A stretch of DNA of 64,000 nucleotides from Pseudoruegeria sp. HB172150 (GTDB lineage: Bacteria > Pseudomonadota > Alphaproteobacteria > Rhodobacterales > Rhodobacteraceae): assembly GCF_013184805.1 (NCBI RefSeq), contig NZ_JAATNG010000003.1, forward strand, positions 62,001 to 126,000, in the 5' to 3' direction. A program made the translations under genes and the position numbers. The first letter of the stretch is position 1. The number at the start of each line of letters is the position of its first letter. Below the pieces are notes generated by a model, which saw only the letters and a list, made by a program, of their open reading frames with translations, did no database searches and had not been told where the DNA came from. Below, piece after piece: positions 18,062-25,879 of the stretch.

Positions 18062-18580
18062 TCAGTTGTCCTGCCGCACGATATCCAGAATCAGCACATC
18101 GCTGACAAGAGGGCCCACGGTCTTTTGCGCGGCCTCTCGCAGGGCATTGCGTAGAACGTTGAGCTGGCTACCGTTGGTGAAGGCGCCATCGAACCCGCCG
18201 GCATTGGCGTGGTCAAACATGACCTGAAGCAACGCATCGCGCAGCTTCGGCTCACGTTCGTAGATCGCCTCGGTCTGGCCCAATGGCACCTCGATCGTCA
18301 GCGACATCACCACCAACGAATTCACCCGCCCGTCCGAGACGACCGGCACGATGAACTGGTTGTTGAGCTTGACGTAATCGTGCGACGACGCCTCTTCCTC
18401 AACGTCCTCGTCCTCATGTCCGTCGGTCACTTGCGTTTCCTCGCCGTCATGACCGGACATGTCGCCGCAAGGATCCTCCAGTGCCATCTCGTCATGTGTT
18501 GGGCGCAGCGCGATCCCCGCACCGACACCGGCGCCAAGCCCGATCAATGCCAGCAGAAGTGGGATCAGTTTACCAAGCAT
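18062..18580 (-). CDS. Second FliL-like flagellar protein with acidic/His linker
   Basis: A 172-residue single-pass protein: a membrane helix (LIPLLLALIGLGAGVGAGIA), then an Asp/Glu/His-rich linker (about residues 35-66, including HDGEETQVTDGHEDEDVEEE). The FliL-like periplasmic domain begins YVKLNNQFIVPVVSDGRVNS and ends DVLILDIVRQ. Stretches such as VVMSLTIEVP match the FliL family better than the first FliL here does in this segment. It is the last gene of the minus-strand flgB-to-flgH operon, nine bases after flgH. Two FliL-type proteins in one locus suggest specialised partners; the role of this one is unknown. Confidence 0.82.
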   Translation of the reverse strand: MLGKLIPLLLALIGLGAGVGAGIALRPTHDEMALEDPCGDMSGHDGEETQVTDGHEDEDVEEEASSHDYVKLNNQFIVPVVSDGRVNSLVVMSLTIEVPLGQTEAIYEREPKLRDALLQVMFDHANAGGFDGAFTNGSQLNVLRNALREAAQKTVGPLVSDVLILDIVRQDN

Positions 18581-18589
18581 CGCGGCACC

Positions 18590-19330
18590 TCAGAACGGCA
18601 GGATGATATCGGCGATCTGCTGCCCATAGCGCGGCTGCTGCACGTCGGTAATCTGCCCTCGGCCACCATAGGAGATCCGGGCAGCGGCGATCTTGTCATA
18701 GGTTATTTCGTTCTGGCGCGAGATGTCCTGCGGACGCACATAACCTGTCACCAGCAGCTCGCGCAGCTCGAAGTTCACGCGCACCTCCTGCTTGCCTACG
18801 ATCTGCAGGATGCCGTTCGGCAGCACGCCGGTTACGGTCGCTGCGATGCGCAACTCCAGCTTCTCGTTCCGGCTGACCGACCCGTCACCGGATGCCGAAC
18901 TTGTGCTGTTGGTATCGACGCCCGGGCTCAAAGATGCGCCGTCCGGCAGATCCTCGTTGATACGCTGCGGGATACCGAACAGCTGGGTGATGCTCATACT
19001 TTCCGACCCGCTGCGGGACCGGTCGGTGGAGTTGGAAATCTCGGCGCTGTCGTCGATCTCGATTACCACCGTCAGGATGTCACCCTGGGTCATCGCGCGC
19101 CGGTCGCCCAAAAGCGACTCGCGCCCGCCGTTCCACAGTGAAGCACCACCGGTGGGCGTTACTGGATCCAGCGATATTGGCAAAGGCCGCGACATCATTG
19201 CATAATACTCATCGCCGTCGCGGATCGAGGTAAAATCCGGCGCCTTGCCGACATCTTCCAACCGCCCGCATGCGCCCACCGCCAGCAGGATCGCGCCGAA
19301 CATCAAACCCGTCCGCATCGTCTTCATCAT
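18590..19330 (-). CDS. flgH: Flagellar L-ring lipoprotein FlgH
   Basis: A 246-residue outer-membrane lipoprotein. The signal peptide ends in a lipobox (LAVGAC). Mature-region motifs include SLWNGGRESLLGDRRAMTQG, GDILTVVIEIDDSAEISN and the C-terminal GRGQITDVQQPRYGQQIADI, which match FlgH. FlgH forms the ring where the rod passes the outer membrane, working with FlgI. It lies between flgA and the second fliL-like gene with only a few bases on each side. Confidence 0.97.
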   Translation of the reverse strand: MMKTMRTGLMFGAILLAVGACGRLEDVGKAPDFTSIRDGDEYYAMMSRPLPISLDPVTPTGGASLWNGGRESLLGDRRAMTQGDILTVVIEIDDSAEISNSTDRSRSGSESMSITQLFGIPQRINEDLPDGASLSPGVDTNSTSSASGDGSVSRNEKLELRIAATVTGVLPNGILQIVGKQEVRVNFELRELLVTGYVRPQDISRQNEITYDKIAAARISYGGRGQITDVQQPRYGQQIADIILPF

Positions 19331-19333
19331 GCG

Positions 19334-19771
19334 CTACTCCGAAGAGGGGGTGCCGCCCACGGAGACCGTTCCGTCGGCGCGTACGATCCCGGTCACCGTG
19401 TTCCGCGAGGCAAGGTTCATGACCCGCACGACATCACCGATGCCGGCGCGACCAAGTGCCCGTGCCTCGGCAGCTATGGTCAGGGGACCGCTGCGATAGG
19501 TTAAGGTGACAACCTGGTTGCGATCGATGATCGCCGGCGGACCGATATCGCCTGGCCGGATCGGCCGCCCGGCATAAAGCACTACGCGGCTCTCCATGCC
19601 GACCGCCTCGCTGGCGTCGGCGAGCGTTCCGGGGATCGTCCTGTCGATTATCGCCAGGTCGACCGGCGTGATGATCGCCTGCGCCCGAACCGTCCGCGCC
19701 GCCACCAGCGTATCGGCGTGCGCGGGCGCAGGCGCAGACAGAAGCAGAAGCAAGGTGGCCACAACTCGCAT
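19334..19771 (-). CDS. flgA: Flagellar P-ring assembly chaperone FlgA (short form)
   Basis: A 145-residue periplasmic protein with signal peptide MRVVATLLLLLSAPAPAHA. The SAF-like domain contains RAQAIITPVDLAIIDRTIPG, GRPIRPGDIGPPAIIDRNQV, TIAAEARALGRAGIGDVVRV and MNLASRNTVTGIVRADGTV, all typical of the FlgA C-terminal part. It is shorter than the 220-residue enteric form, with the extra N-terminal domain missing, as in many alphaproteobacteria. FlgA escorts FlgI into the P-ring. Its ATG shares one base with the flgG stop, so the two are coupled. Confidence 0.93.
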   Translation of the reverse strand: MRVVATLLLLLSAPAPAHADTLVAARTVRAQAIITPVDLAIIDRTIPGTLADASEAVGMESRVVLYAGRPIRPGDIGPPAIIDRNQVVTLTYRSGPLTIAAEARALGRAGIGDVVRVMNLASRNTVTGIVRADGTVSVGGTPSSE

Positions 19772-20556
19772 CAGCGGACCTGTGTCGTCGCCGCCAGCAT
19801 CTGGTCGGCGGCGGTGATGACTTTGGCATTCAGCTCGTAGCCGCGCTGTGCCTCGATCAGTTCGGTGATCTCGCGTACCGCGTCGACCGAGCTTTCTTCG
19901 AGATATCCCTGGCGGATGGTGCCCAACCCGTCCTCGCCCGGTGCGCCGATGATGGCTGCGCCGGAAGCCGAGGTCTCCACGAACAGGTTGCTTCCGATTG
20001 CTTCCAGGCCTTTTGCATTCGAGAACCCGGCCAGAGAGAACTGACCAAGTTCCTGCGCCGCGACCGCATCTGCGAAATAGGCGAACACCTCACCTTGCGC
20101 ATTGATCGAAATCGCGCGCACGTCATCCGGAATTGCGATATCCGGCACCACGGGAAACCCGTCGGAGGTCACGATCAGCCCGTCGGCCGTCCGCTTCAGC
20201 GCGCCGTCGCGGGTAAAGGCGGACCGACCGTCGGGCAAGGTCACTTCCAGGTAACCGGTGCCCTCGATGGCGATGTCGAGGTCGCCGCCGGTCTGGGCGA
20301 TGGTTCCCTGCTCCAGGTGGATCGAGACTGCCGCGGGCCGGACACCCAAGCCCAGCTGCACTCCCGTTGGCAGGATCGTTCCATCCGTCGCGTTCACCGT
20401 ACCGGGACGCACCACCTGCTGGTAATGAAGGTCCGAGAACTCGGCGCGGCGGGCGTTGTAGCCGGTGGTCGACATGTTGGCGAGGTTGTTCGAAACAACC
20501 TCGACCCGCATCTGCTGGGCACTCATCCCGGTGGCGGCAATCTGCAAGGCACGCAC
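19771..20556 (-). CDS. flgG: Flagellar distal rod protein FlgG
   Basis: A 261-residue axial protein starting MRALQIAATGMSAQQMRVEV with the SNNLANMSTTGYNARR motif and the conserved SDLHYQQVVRPG. The C-terminus IRQGYLEESSVDAVREITEL with EAQRGYELNAKVITAADQML is diagnostic for FlgG. FlgG builds the distal rod that crosses the periplasm. The start codon is GTG, supported by AAGGAG thirteen bases upstream. It follows flgF by 21 bases and overlaps flgA by one base. Confidence 0.97.
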   Translation of the reverse strand: MRALQIAATGMSAQQMRVEVVSNNLANMSTTGYNARRAEFSDLHYQQVVRPGTVNATDGTILPTGVQLGLGVRPAAVSIHLEQGTIAQTGGDLDIAIEGTGYLEVTLPDGRSAFTRDGALKRTADGLIVTSDGFPVVPDIAIPDDVRAISINAQGEVFAYFADAVAAQELGQFSLAGFSNAKGLEAIGSNLFVETSASGAAIIGAPGEDGLGTIRQGYLEESSVDAVREITELIEAQRGYELNAKVITAADQMLAATTQVR

Positions 20557-20577
20557 GGTTCTGCTCCTTTGCGGTCT

Positions 20578-21294
20578 CTATCGTCCGAGGGTCCGGATCA
20601 CGGCGCGGATCCGCTCGTCTTCCTTGTCTATGAACTTTTGCGCCTGCTCGTAGGCGTGCTGCACTTCGATCATTCGGGAGATCTCGCTGATCGGGTCCAC
20701 GTTCGATCCCTCCAGGTACCCCTGCAGAATCACTCCACCCTCGATCGCCTGAACGCCGTTCTCGGCCATGAACCGGCTACCCGCGCGGCGGCCCAGATCG
20801 GTTGGATCGTTTGGAGCCCAGACCCCCAGCTGCGCGAACGGCTGGCCGTCGACCGACAGCGTGCCGTCAGCTGCCACCGAGACAGACGTCGCGTCCGCCG
20901 GCACGAAGACGGGTGCACCGGCCCCATCGAGCAGGCGGGCGCCGTCGGGTGCCACCAGCTCGCCATCGGCATTCGGGGTGAAGCTTCCGGCGCGGGACAG
21001 CATTTGTCCCTCGGGCGTTTCCAGCAGGAAATAGCCTTCGCCCTCGATCGCGAAATCGAAGGTGCCCTTGGTCTGGGTCAGCGGCCCCTGCTCCTGGTTG
21101 ATGTTGCGCACATCGGCATTGGTCATCGACAGCGAGTCGAAGGGCTGGCCGGTGTCCTTGACGAACTCGGCAAAAATCGGCACCTCGCGACGATAGCCAG
21201 TGGTTGAGATATTGGCGATGTTCAGCGCCACCGAGTTCAACTCGCGCATCAGTCCCGACTGGCGCGTCAGGGCGATATATCCAGGCGAATCCAT
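20578..21294 (-). CDS. flgF: Flagellar proximal rod protein FlgF
   Basis: A 238-residue axial rod protein with ALTRQSGLMRELNSVALNIA, then NISTTGYRREVPIFAEFV and, at the end, DPISEISRMIEVQHAYEQAQ, all typical of FlgF. FlgF is a proximal rod component between FlgC/FlgB and FlgG. It lies between fliQ (three bases upstream) and flgG. Both ends of the protein match rod-family helices, and its place before flgG separates it from the paralogous flgG. Confidence 0.94.
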   Translation of the reverse strand: MDSPGYIALTRQSGLMRELNSVALNIANISTTGYRREVPIFAEFVKDTGQPFDSLSMTNADVRNINQEQGPLTQTKGTFDFAIEGEGYFLLETPEGQMLSRAGSFTPNADGELVAPDGARLLDGAGAPVFVPADATSVSVAADGTLSVDGQPFAQLGVWAPNDPTDLGRRAGSRFMAENGVQAIEGGVILQGYLEGSNVDPISEISRMIEVQHAYEQAQKFIDKEDERIRAVIRTLGR

Positions 21295-21297
21295 TGC

Positions 21298-21567
21298 CTA
21301 CCCCCCCGCGATCAGCGGCACGATCTGCCGGCTGAAAAAACCGGTCAGCGTTTCGGTCATGAACCCCATCGTCGCCCAGAAAACCGCGGCAATGGCGGCG
21401 AGCTTCGGCACGAAGGTAAGCGTCATTTCCTGCACCGAGGTCAGTGCCTGAAACAGGCCAATGAACAACCCGGTGATCAACGCCACGGTCAGGATGGGGG
21501 CAGAGATCACGACGGCGATCCACAGCCCCTGCCGCAATGTATCGTAGAACAGGAACTCGGTCAGCAT
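21298..21567 (-). CDS. fliQ: Flagellar type III export gate protein FliQ
   Basis: An 89-residue protein with two membrane helices separated by a short loop. It contains LRQGLWIAVVISAPILTVAL, GLFIGLFQALTSVQEMTLTF and VPKLAAIAAVF, a classic FliQ pattern. FliQ packs with FliP and FliR in the export gate. It is unusual only in lying among rod genes (fliE-fliQ-flgF) rather than next to fliP or fliR, an arrangement known in alphaproteobacteria. Confidence 0.96.
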   Translation of the reverse strand: MLTEFLFYDTLRQGLWIAVVISAPILTVALITGLFIGLFQALTSVQEMTLTFVPKLAAIAAVFWATMGFMTETLTGFFSRQIVPLIAGG

Positions 21568-21571
21568 CGTG

Positions 21572-21868
21572 TCAGACCGGCATCCGCAGGATTTCCTGGT
21601 AGGCCTCGACGACCTTGTCGCGCACCGTCACAGCGGTCTCCACCGCCAGCTCAGTCTGGGCGAGCGCCTGCACCAGCGCATGCGGGTCCGCCCCGCCGGT
21701 CAGCACCGATTTGGCTGCCTCTTCACCCTTGTGGATCGTGGTGGCGAAATCTTCGGCCAGGGCCCCGAACTCCGTCCCGGCGGAGGGTCCGTCCGGCAAT
21801 GGCTTCGGCGCTGTTGCCGGACGGGTTGCGGCATAACCATGCGTAGCAAGATAAGATCGGATATCCAT
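21572..21868 (-). CDS. fliE: Flagellar MS-ring/rod adaptor protein FliE
   Basis: A 98-residue helical protein. The second half, AEDFATTIHKGEEAAKSVLT then GGADPHALVQALAQTELAVE and VRDKVVEAYQEILRMPV, matches the FliE core. FliE anchors the rod to the MS-ring and is the first exported substrate. It is between flgC and fliQ, with 11 and 4 base gaps, inside the rod operon. Confidence 0.95.
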   Translation of the reverse strand: MDIRSYLATHGYAATRPATAPKPLPDGPSAGTEFGALAEDFATTIHKGEEAAKSVLTGGADPHALVQALAQTELAVETAVTVRDKVVEAYQEILRMPV

Positions 21869-21879
21869 TCTGGTGTCTC

Positions 21880-22272
21880 CTATCTCCGTAACAGTTCAAG
21901 CAGGCGGGTCGACATTTGCCGGGCCTGGTCGAACATCTTGAGGTTCGCCTCGTAGCTGCGCTGCGCTTCGCGCGCGTCAGCGATCTCGACCACCAGATCG
22001 ACATTCGATCCATCGTAGTGGCCGGTCTCGTCGGCCAGCGGGTGCGACGGGTCGTATTCCCGCGGCAGTTCCCGCTGGTCCAGCTGGACGCGTCCGGGCT
22101 CCACCAGCCCGGTACCGTGCCCGGCATCCTTGATCTCGTTGAAGGCCAGCGTCTTGCGCCGGTACCCTGGCGTATCCGCATTCGCGATGTTCTCGGACAC
22201 ATGGCGCAGGCGCATCGCCTGGGCCATCATCCCGCTGGCCGAGGCGGTGAGAGTTCTGAGAAGGTCGCTCAT
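21880..22272 (-). CDS. flgC: Flagellar proximal rod protein FlgC
   Basis: A 130-residue axial protein beginning LTASASGMMAQAMRLRHVSE with NIANADTPGYRRKTLAFNEI. The middle SNVDLVVEIADAREAQRSYE and the end ANLKMFDQARQMSTRLLELL are the FlgC signature, the latter being the common axial C-terminal helix. FlgC is a proximal rod subunit. The gene sits nine bases after flgB and eleven before fliE. Confidence 0.95.
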   Translation of the reverse strand: MSDLLRTLTASASGMMAQAMRLRHVSENIANADTPGYRRKTLAFNEIKDAGHGTGLVEPGRVQLDQRELPREYDPSHPLADETGHYDGSNVDLVVEIADAREAQRSYEANLKMFDQARQMSTRLLELLRR

Positions 22273-22281
22273 CGCCCTACC

Positions 22282-22674
22282 CTATCGCCCGCGGCCAAGG
22301 CTGAGGCGCAGGACATTGCGCGCAGCCTCGTAGACCGAAAGCGCAGAGTCGTGCGCATAGCTCACCTGCGCCGCCTTCATCATTTCGGATTCCAGGGAAA
22401 CAGTGTTGCCGTTCGGTGCGGCCTCTGTCTGCGTCTCGAAGCGGCGAAGCTGCACGGCGTCACCGCTTCCTTCGCCAAGATGGCCGGCGCGGGTGCTTCG
22501 CATTCCGGCACCGCCCCGGTCCGCCTTGTAGAATTCGGAGAATGCTTCAACGTCGTGGGCACGGTAGCCTGGCGTATCGGCATTAGCGACATTGGCGGCT
22601 ATCTCAGCCTGCCGCGCGCTGGCATGAGCCGCCAGCGCATGCGCCATGCGAAAAATCTCTATTCTGTCGAACAT
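22282..22674 (-). CDS. flgB: Flagellar proximal rod protein FlgB
   Basis: A 130-residue axial protein that opens the rod operon. It contains ALAAHASARQAEIAANVANA with DTPGYRAHDVEAFSEFYK and ends in YEAARNVLRLSLGRGR, matching FlgB. FlgB polymerises on FliE to start the rod. It is divergent from fliI; the 81-base gap has a TTAACC half-site (22707-22712) that may be a regulatory element, but no full CtrA box. Confidence 0.94.
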   Translation of the reverse strand: MFDRIEIFRMAHALAAHASARQAEIAANVANADTPGYRAHDVEAFSEFYKADRGGAGMRSTRAGHLGEGSGDAVQLRRFETQTEAAPNGNTVSLESEMMKAAQVSYAHDSALSVYEAARNVLRLSLGRGR

Positions 22675-22755
22675 CGGGGCTTCTCCCTCGAAAACGCAAC
22701 TCGGGCTTAACCCTGATTCCTTTAGAAACCGTTTCGGGTTGCAGGAGGATTTGCG

Positions 22756-24135
22756 ATGAGTGGCGTCGGGTTGGATGCGCTGACGGCGGAGATAAAGGCG
22801 ATACGGGCGGTGCGCCCGGTTGGGCGGATCGTGTCGCTTGGCGGTGGCATCGTGACAGTCGCAGGCCTGTCCGACTGCGCCGCGCTGGGTGATCTGGTGT
22901 CACTGCCCGACGGGCACGGTGAGCCGATGCTGGGCGAAGTGCTGACGCTATCCCCGGACTCGGTCACCATCCTGCCCGACGGCAATGCCGACGGGCTGCG
23001 GATTGGCGATCACGTGATCCTGCAAGGGCAGAACACCGTCGCACCGCATGACAGCTGGATCGGCCGTGTCATCGACCCGTTCGGCAAGTCGCTCGACGGC
23101 GGCCCGATACTGCGTGGCGATCGTCCTCGGTTGCTGCGCGGTCAGCCGCTGAACCCGACGGAACGGCGCGGCCTCGGCGCCCGGCTGCAAACGGGGATGG
23201 CCGTCTTCGACACCATGCTGCCCATCGTGCGCGGCCAGCGGATCGGGCTGTTTGCTGGCTCCGGGGTCGGCAAGACCACGCTGCTCGCCAAGCTGGCGTT
23301 GGGGCTTCAGGCCGACATCGTCGTGATCGCGATGATCGGCGAGCGCGGGCGCGAGGTCCGCGAATTCGTCGAACGCGTGCTCGGCCCCGCCGGCATGTCG
23401 CGCGCAGTCGTCGTTGCCGCTACTTCTGACACATCGCCCATGGTACGGCGCCGCTGTGGCTGGACGGCGATGGCCGTGGCCGAACATTTTCGCGACCAGG
23501 GGCGGCAGGTGCTGTTCCTCGCGGACTCGGTCACGCGCTTCGCCGATTCCCATCGCGAAGTTGCGCTTGCGGCGGGCGAGGCGGGCAGTCTGCGCGGCTA
23601 CCCGCCGTCCACCGCACACCTGATCACGGCGCTCTGCGAGCGTTCCGGTACCGGCACCGCCCAGACCGGCGATATCACCGCCGTCTTCAGCGTGCTGGTC
23701 GCCGGGTCGGATATGGAAGAGCCCATCGCCGACATCCTGCGCGGGGTGCTGGACGGCCATGTCGTGCTCGATCGGCGGATCGCGGAGCGCGGCCGGTTTC
23801 CCGCCATCGACCTTCTGCGCTCGGTCTCGCGCTCTTTACCACTCGCCGCCAGCGAGGCAGAGAACCGGTTGATTGCCGAGGCGCGGCATCGGCTGGGCAC
23901 CTATGACCGGTCAGAGATGATGATCCAGGCCGGTCTCTACTCCATGGGTTCTGACCCGGAGATCGACGCGGCGATCCGTACGTTTCCGTCACTCGACGCC
24001 TACATTTCCGAGACCGCGCCGGGCGGCGTGTCAGCCAGCTTTGCAAGGCTCGCAGAGTGCCTCGGCCAGAAGGTGGCAGCCGACACATCGCAGCCCGAGA
24101 AGACTGGAAATCAAGGTTCGGTCGGCTCTGGCTGA
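22756..24135 (+). CDS. fliI: Flagellar export ATPase FliI
   Basis: A 459-residue ATPase of the F1-beta type that drives flagellar protein export. The Walker A loop (AGSGVGKTT) is near residues 167-175, Walker B is around QVLFLADSVTRFAD, and ERGREVREFVERVLG precedes it. An N-terminal beta-barrel domain and a helical C-terminus complete the family layout. The ATG follows a strong AGGAGG site. It stands alone on the plus strand, divergent from flgB and convergent with the DUF1217 gene; its usual partner FliH is encoded 17 kb away at 5408-6019. Confidence 0.97.
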   Translation: MSGVGLDALTAEIKAIRAVRPVGRIVSLGGGIVTVAGLSDCAALGDLVSLPDGHGEPMLGEVLTLSPDSVTILPDGNADGLRIGDHVILQGQNTVAPHDSWIGRVIDPFGKSLDGGPILRGDRPRLLRGQPLNPTERRGLGARLQTGMAVFDTMLPIVRGQRIGLFAGSGVGKTTLLAKLALGLQADIVVIAMIGERGREVREFVERVLGPAGMSRAVVVAATSDTSPMVRRRCGWTAMAVAEHFRDQGRQVLFLADSVTRFADSHREVALAAGEAGSLRGYPPSTAHLITALCERSGTGTAQTGDITAVFSVLVAGSDMEEPIADILRGVLDGHVVLDRRIAERGRFPAIDLLRSVSRSLPLAASEAENRLIAEARHRLGTYDRSEMMIQAGLYSMGSDPEIDAAIRTFPSLDAYISETAPGGVSASFARLAECLGQKVAADTSQPEKTGNQGSVGSG

Positions 24136-24193
24136 TCGCCTGCGGTGGTCCTGCTCTGGAAGACTCATCCACCGAGTTCGCAGCGCAACACAG

Positions 24194-25027
24194 TCAACCG
24201 AAAGAGGCGTATAGCCCGACCACGCTTGTCACCGACCGCGACTGCAGCAGCGTCAGCGCAGCAGTCCCCGCGGAATGGCTGGCCGAGACAGTTCGGAGCT
24301 CGGCTTGGACAAGGAACAGCCGCACAAGCTCCTCGCGCTTGGCGGAATCGGTGAACTGCGCCACCTCGCCATTGCCGAAGCGGGAAAGCGCGCGATCACG
24401 AAAGATGGTCAACTGCTGGTCAAGGTCCAGCGCGCCGACCGCGGTCGGCAGACCCAGCGCCGTCTCGAACACCGCCCGCACCGGCCCCTGCCCCATCACC
24501 GTGAACCAACGGCCGTTCTCTGTCGTGTCCTTCTCGGCGATCTCCAACAAGGCGCTGTCGAGACCCAGGGCCAGCCGCATGTTGGGGTCCCGCTCGCCCA
24601 CTGCGATCTCGAACTGCTTCCGCTTGAACGCATCGGTAATCTCGGACGGAAAGTCGGACAGCACCGTACGTGGCGTGTCGAAATCGCCGAAACCGAAGGC
24701 CTTGGAGAAACTGTAATAGCGCTTATCCGACAGACGGTTGGCCAGCGCGTCATCGTTCAGCGTGCCGTCATCCAGAACCTTCCGAAGGTAGTACTTGTTG
24801 CCGATGTCCTCATCGAGGCCGAAAGCGCCGAGCGCCACGCGCAGCAGTCGGCGGTCGGATATCAAGTCCTCGGCGCTCAGCACCTTGCCGATCTTTTCCT
24901 TGAAATATTCGACGTCGCGGGAAATCCGGCTGGAATTGTCGAACGCTTCCTGCTGCACCTCGCGGGTGCGGTTCAGGAAGGACCAGCCGGCGAAACCGCC
25001 GACGGGGATGACTGGCTGAAAGGTCAT
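24194..25027 (-). CDS. DUF1217-family flagellar protein
   Basis: A 277-residue soluble helical protein with the DUF1217 pattern: PVIPVGGFAGWSFLNRTREV near the N-terminus, EYFKEKIGKVLSAEDLISDR, ALGAFGLDEDIGNKYYLRKV and LSDKRYYSFSKAFGFG. The family is found beside flagellin regulators in alphaproteobacteria, but its molecular role is not established to my knowledge. Here it is coupled to flbT (ATGA overlap) as the last gene of the flagellin operon. A role in filament or hook assembly or in regulation is inferred from position only. Confidence 0.85.
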   Translation of the reverse strand: MTFQPVIPVGGFAGWSFLNRTREVQQEAFDNSSRISRDVEYFKEKIGKVLSAEDLISDRRLLRVALGAFGLDEDIGNKYYLRKVLDDGTLNDDALANRLSDKRYYSFSKAFGFGDFDTPRTVLSDFPSEITDAFKRKQFEIAVGERDPNMRLALGLDSALLEIAEKDTTENGRWFTVMGQGPVRAVFETALGLPTAVGALDLDQQLTIFRDRALSRFGNGEVAQFTDSAKREELVRLFLVQAELRTVSASHSAGTAALTLLQSRSVTSVVGLYASFG

Positions 25028-25428
25028 GTCCGTGATGCAGCCAGCAGCCGCTCCTCTCTGGGCAGCAGGGTGCGCAGCGCCTTCATTGCCTGATAGAATT
25101 GCCCGTCCACTACCGAATCCGAGGCGAGCGCCAGTTGCTGCCGGCTGTCGGTGTCCCGCATCGCCTGGCTCAGCTGCTCGATCCCCCGCAACAGTTGCAG
25201 CTTGGCTTCCTCCGGCTCCGCATCGCCGGATAACACCAACTGCGCGATGTAGCAGACGCGCCGCACCGGCGTGGTCACCTCTTCCGGGTGGATCGCGTCG
25301 CGCAGCCGCAGGATATTGGCGTTCGGCGTGACGATCGACAGCCGCGACCGCCGTTCGCCGTTCTCGATCACTGCGCCGTTGATGAGCACACGCTCGCGCG
25401 GTCCGAGCTTCAGGACCAGCCCGCTCAT
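25024..25428 (-). CDS. flbT: Flagellin translational regulator FlbT
   Basis: A 134-residue protein with the FlbT pattern GLVLKLGPRERVLINGAVIE, RLSIVTPNANILRLRDAIHP and TPVRRVCYIAQLVLSGDAEP. In Caulobacter FlbT acts on the flagellin mRNA leader to tie flagellin synthesis to hook completion; in some other species it acts positively. It overlaps flaF upstream and the DUF1217 gene downstream by four bases each. Its target here would be the leader upstream of 27448, which contains inverted repeats. Confidence 0.95.
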   Translation of the reverse strand: MSGLVLKLGPRERVLINGAVIENGERRSRLSIVTPNANILRLRDAIHPEEVTTPVRRVCYIAQLVLSGDAEPEEAKLQLLRGIEQLSQAMRDTDSRQQLALASDSVVDGQFYQAMKALRTLLPREERLLAASRT

Positions 25429-25805
25429 GGCGCTGCGAGCTCCTGCTGGCGCAGGCCGCGCATGACGGCCGTGTTTATATCGATCAGGATGTCAGCGCTG
25501 GCAGAGCCGTTCAGCACTTTCGGCGAATGCTGGTGCGTGAACTCGGCAAGATAGAAGATCTGTGCCCGTAATCCCTGCGGCAGAGTATTGTCCTTGTCTG
25601 CGACATCCCCGGCCAGCAAAGTCCAGAGGCGGCGGTTGTCGTGAACGGCGGAGGCGAGAGCGTTGAAACCGCGCCGGCCCTTTCCGGCCGCTTCCTTCAT
25701 GCGTCGCGTTATCTGCGCGAAGGCATCGTATTCGGTGCTTTGGTGGGTGCGGATCGGGGCCGCGGAAATGGCGTAGGCCGTTCGAGCCAGATGCAGAGCG
25801 CTCAC
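25425..25805 (-). CDS. flaF: Flagellin assembly regulator FlaF
   Basis: A 126-residue helical protein matching FlaF: the start HLARTAYAISAAPIRTHQST leads to EYDAFAQITRRMKEAAGKG, then ALASAVHDNRRLWTLLAGDV and LPQGLRAQIFYLAEFTHQHS. FlaF is needed for flagellin synthesis and secretion and works against FlbT in Caulobacter. The start codon is GTG. It follows flagellin by 74 bases that contain a perfect hairpin, and overlaps flbT by four bases. Confidence 0.94.
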   Translation of the reverse strand: MSALHLARTAYAISAAPIRTHQSTEYDAFAQITRRMKEAAGKGRRGFNALASAVHDNRRLWTLLAGDVADKDNTLPQGLRAQIFYLAEFTHQHSPKVLNGSASADILIDINTAVMRGLRQQELAAP

Positions 25806-25843
25806 GTCGGATCCTTCCGAATAACAGCGATGTCAGGTTGGAT

Positions 25844-25868
25844 GGGGCGCGGGGATCGCCCGCGCCCC
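25844..25868 (-). terminator. GC-rich hairpin after flagellin
   Basis: A perfect 10-bp stem (GGGGCGCGGG / CCCGCGCCCC) with a five-base loop lies 12 bases after the flagellin stop and before flaF. There is no run of T after it on the minus strand, so it may be a partial terminator or an mRNA 3'-end stabiliser. Either would make flagellin mRNA more abundant than the flaF-flbT message. Confidence 0.6.
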
Positions 25869-25879
25869 GCCCGGATGTC

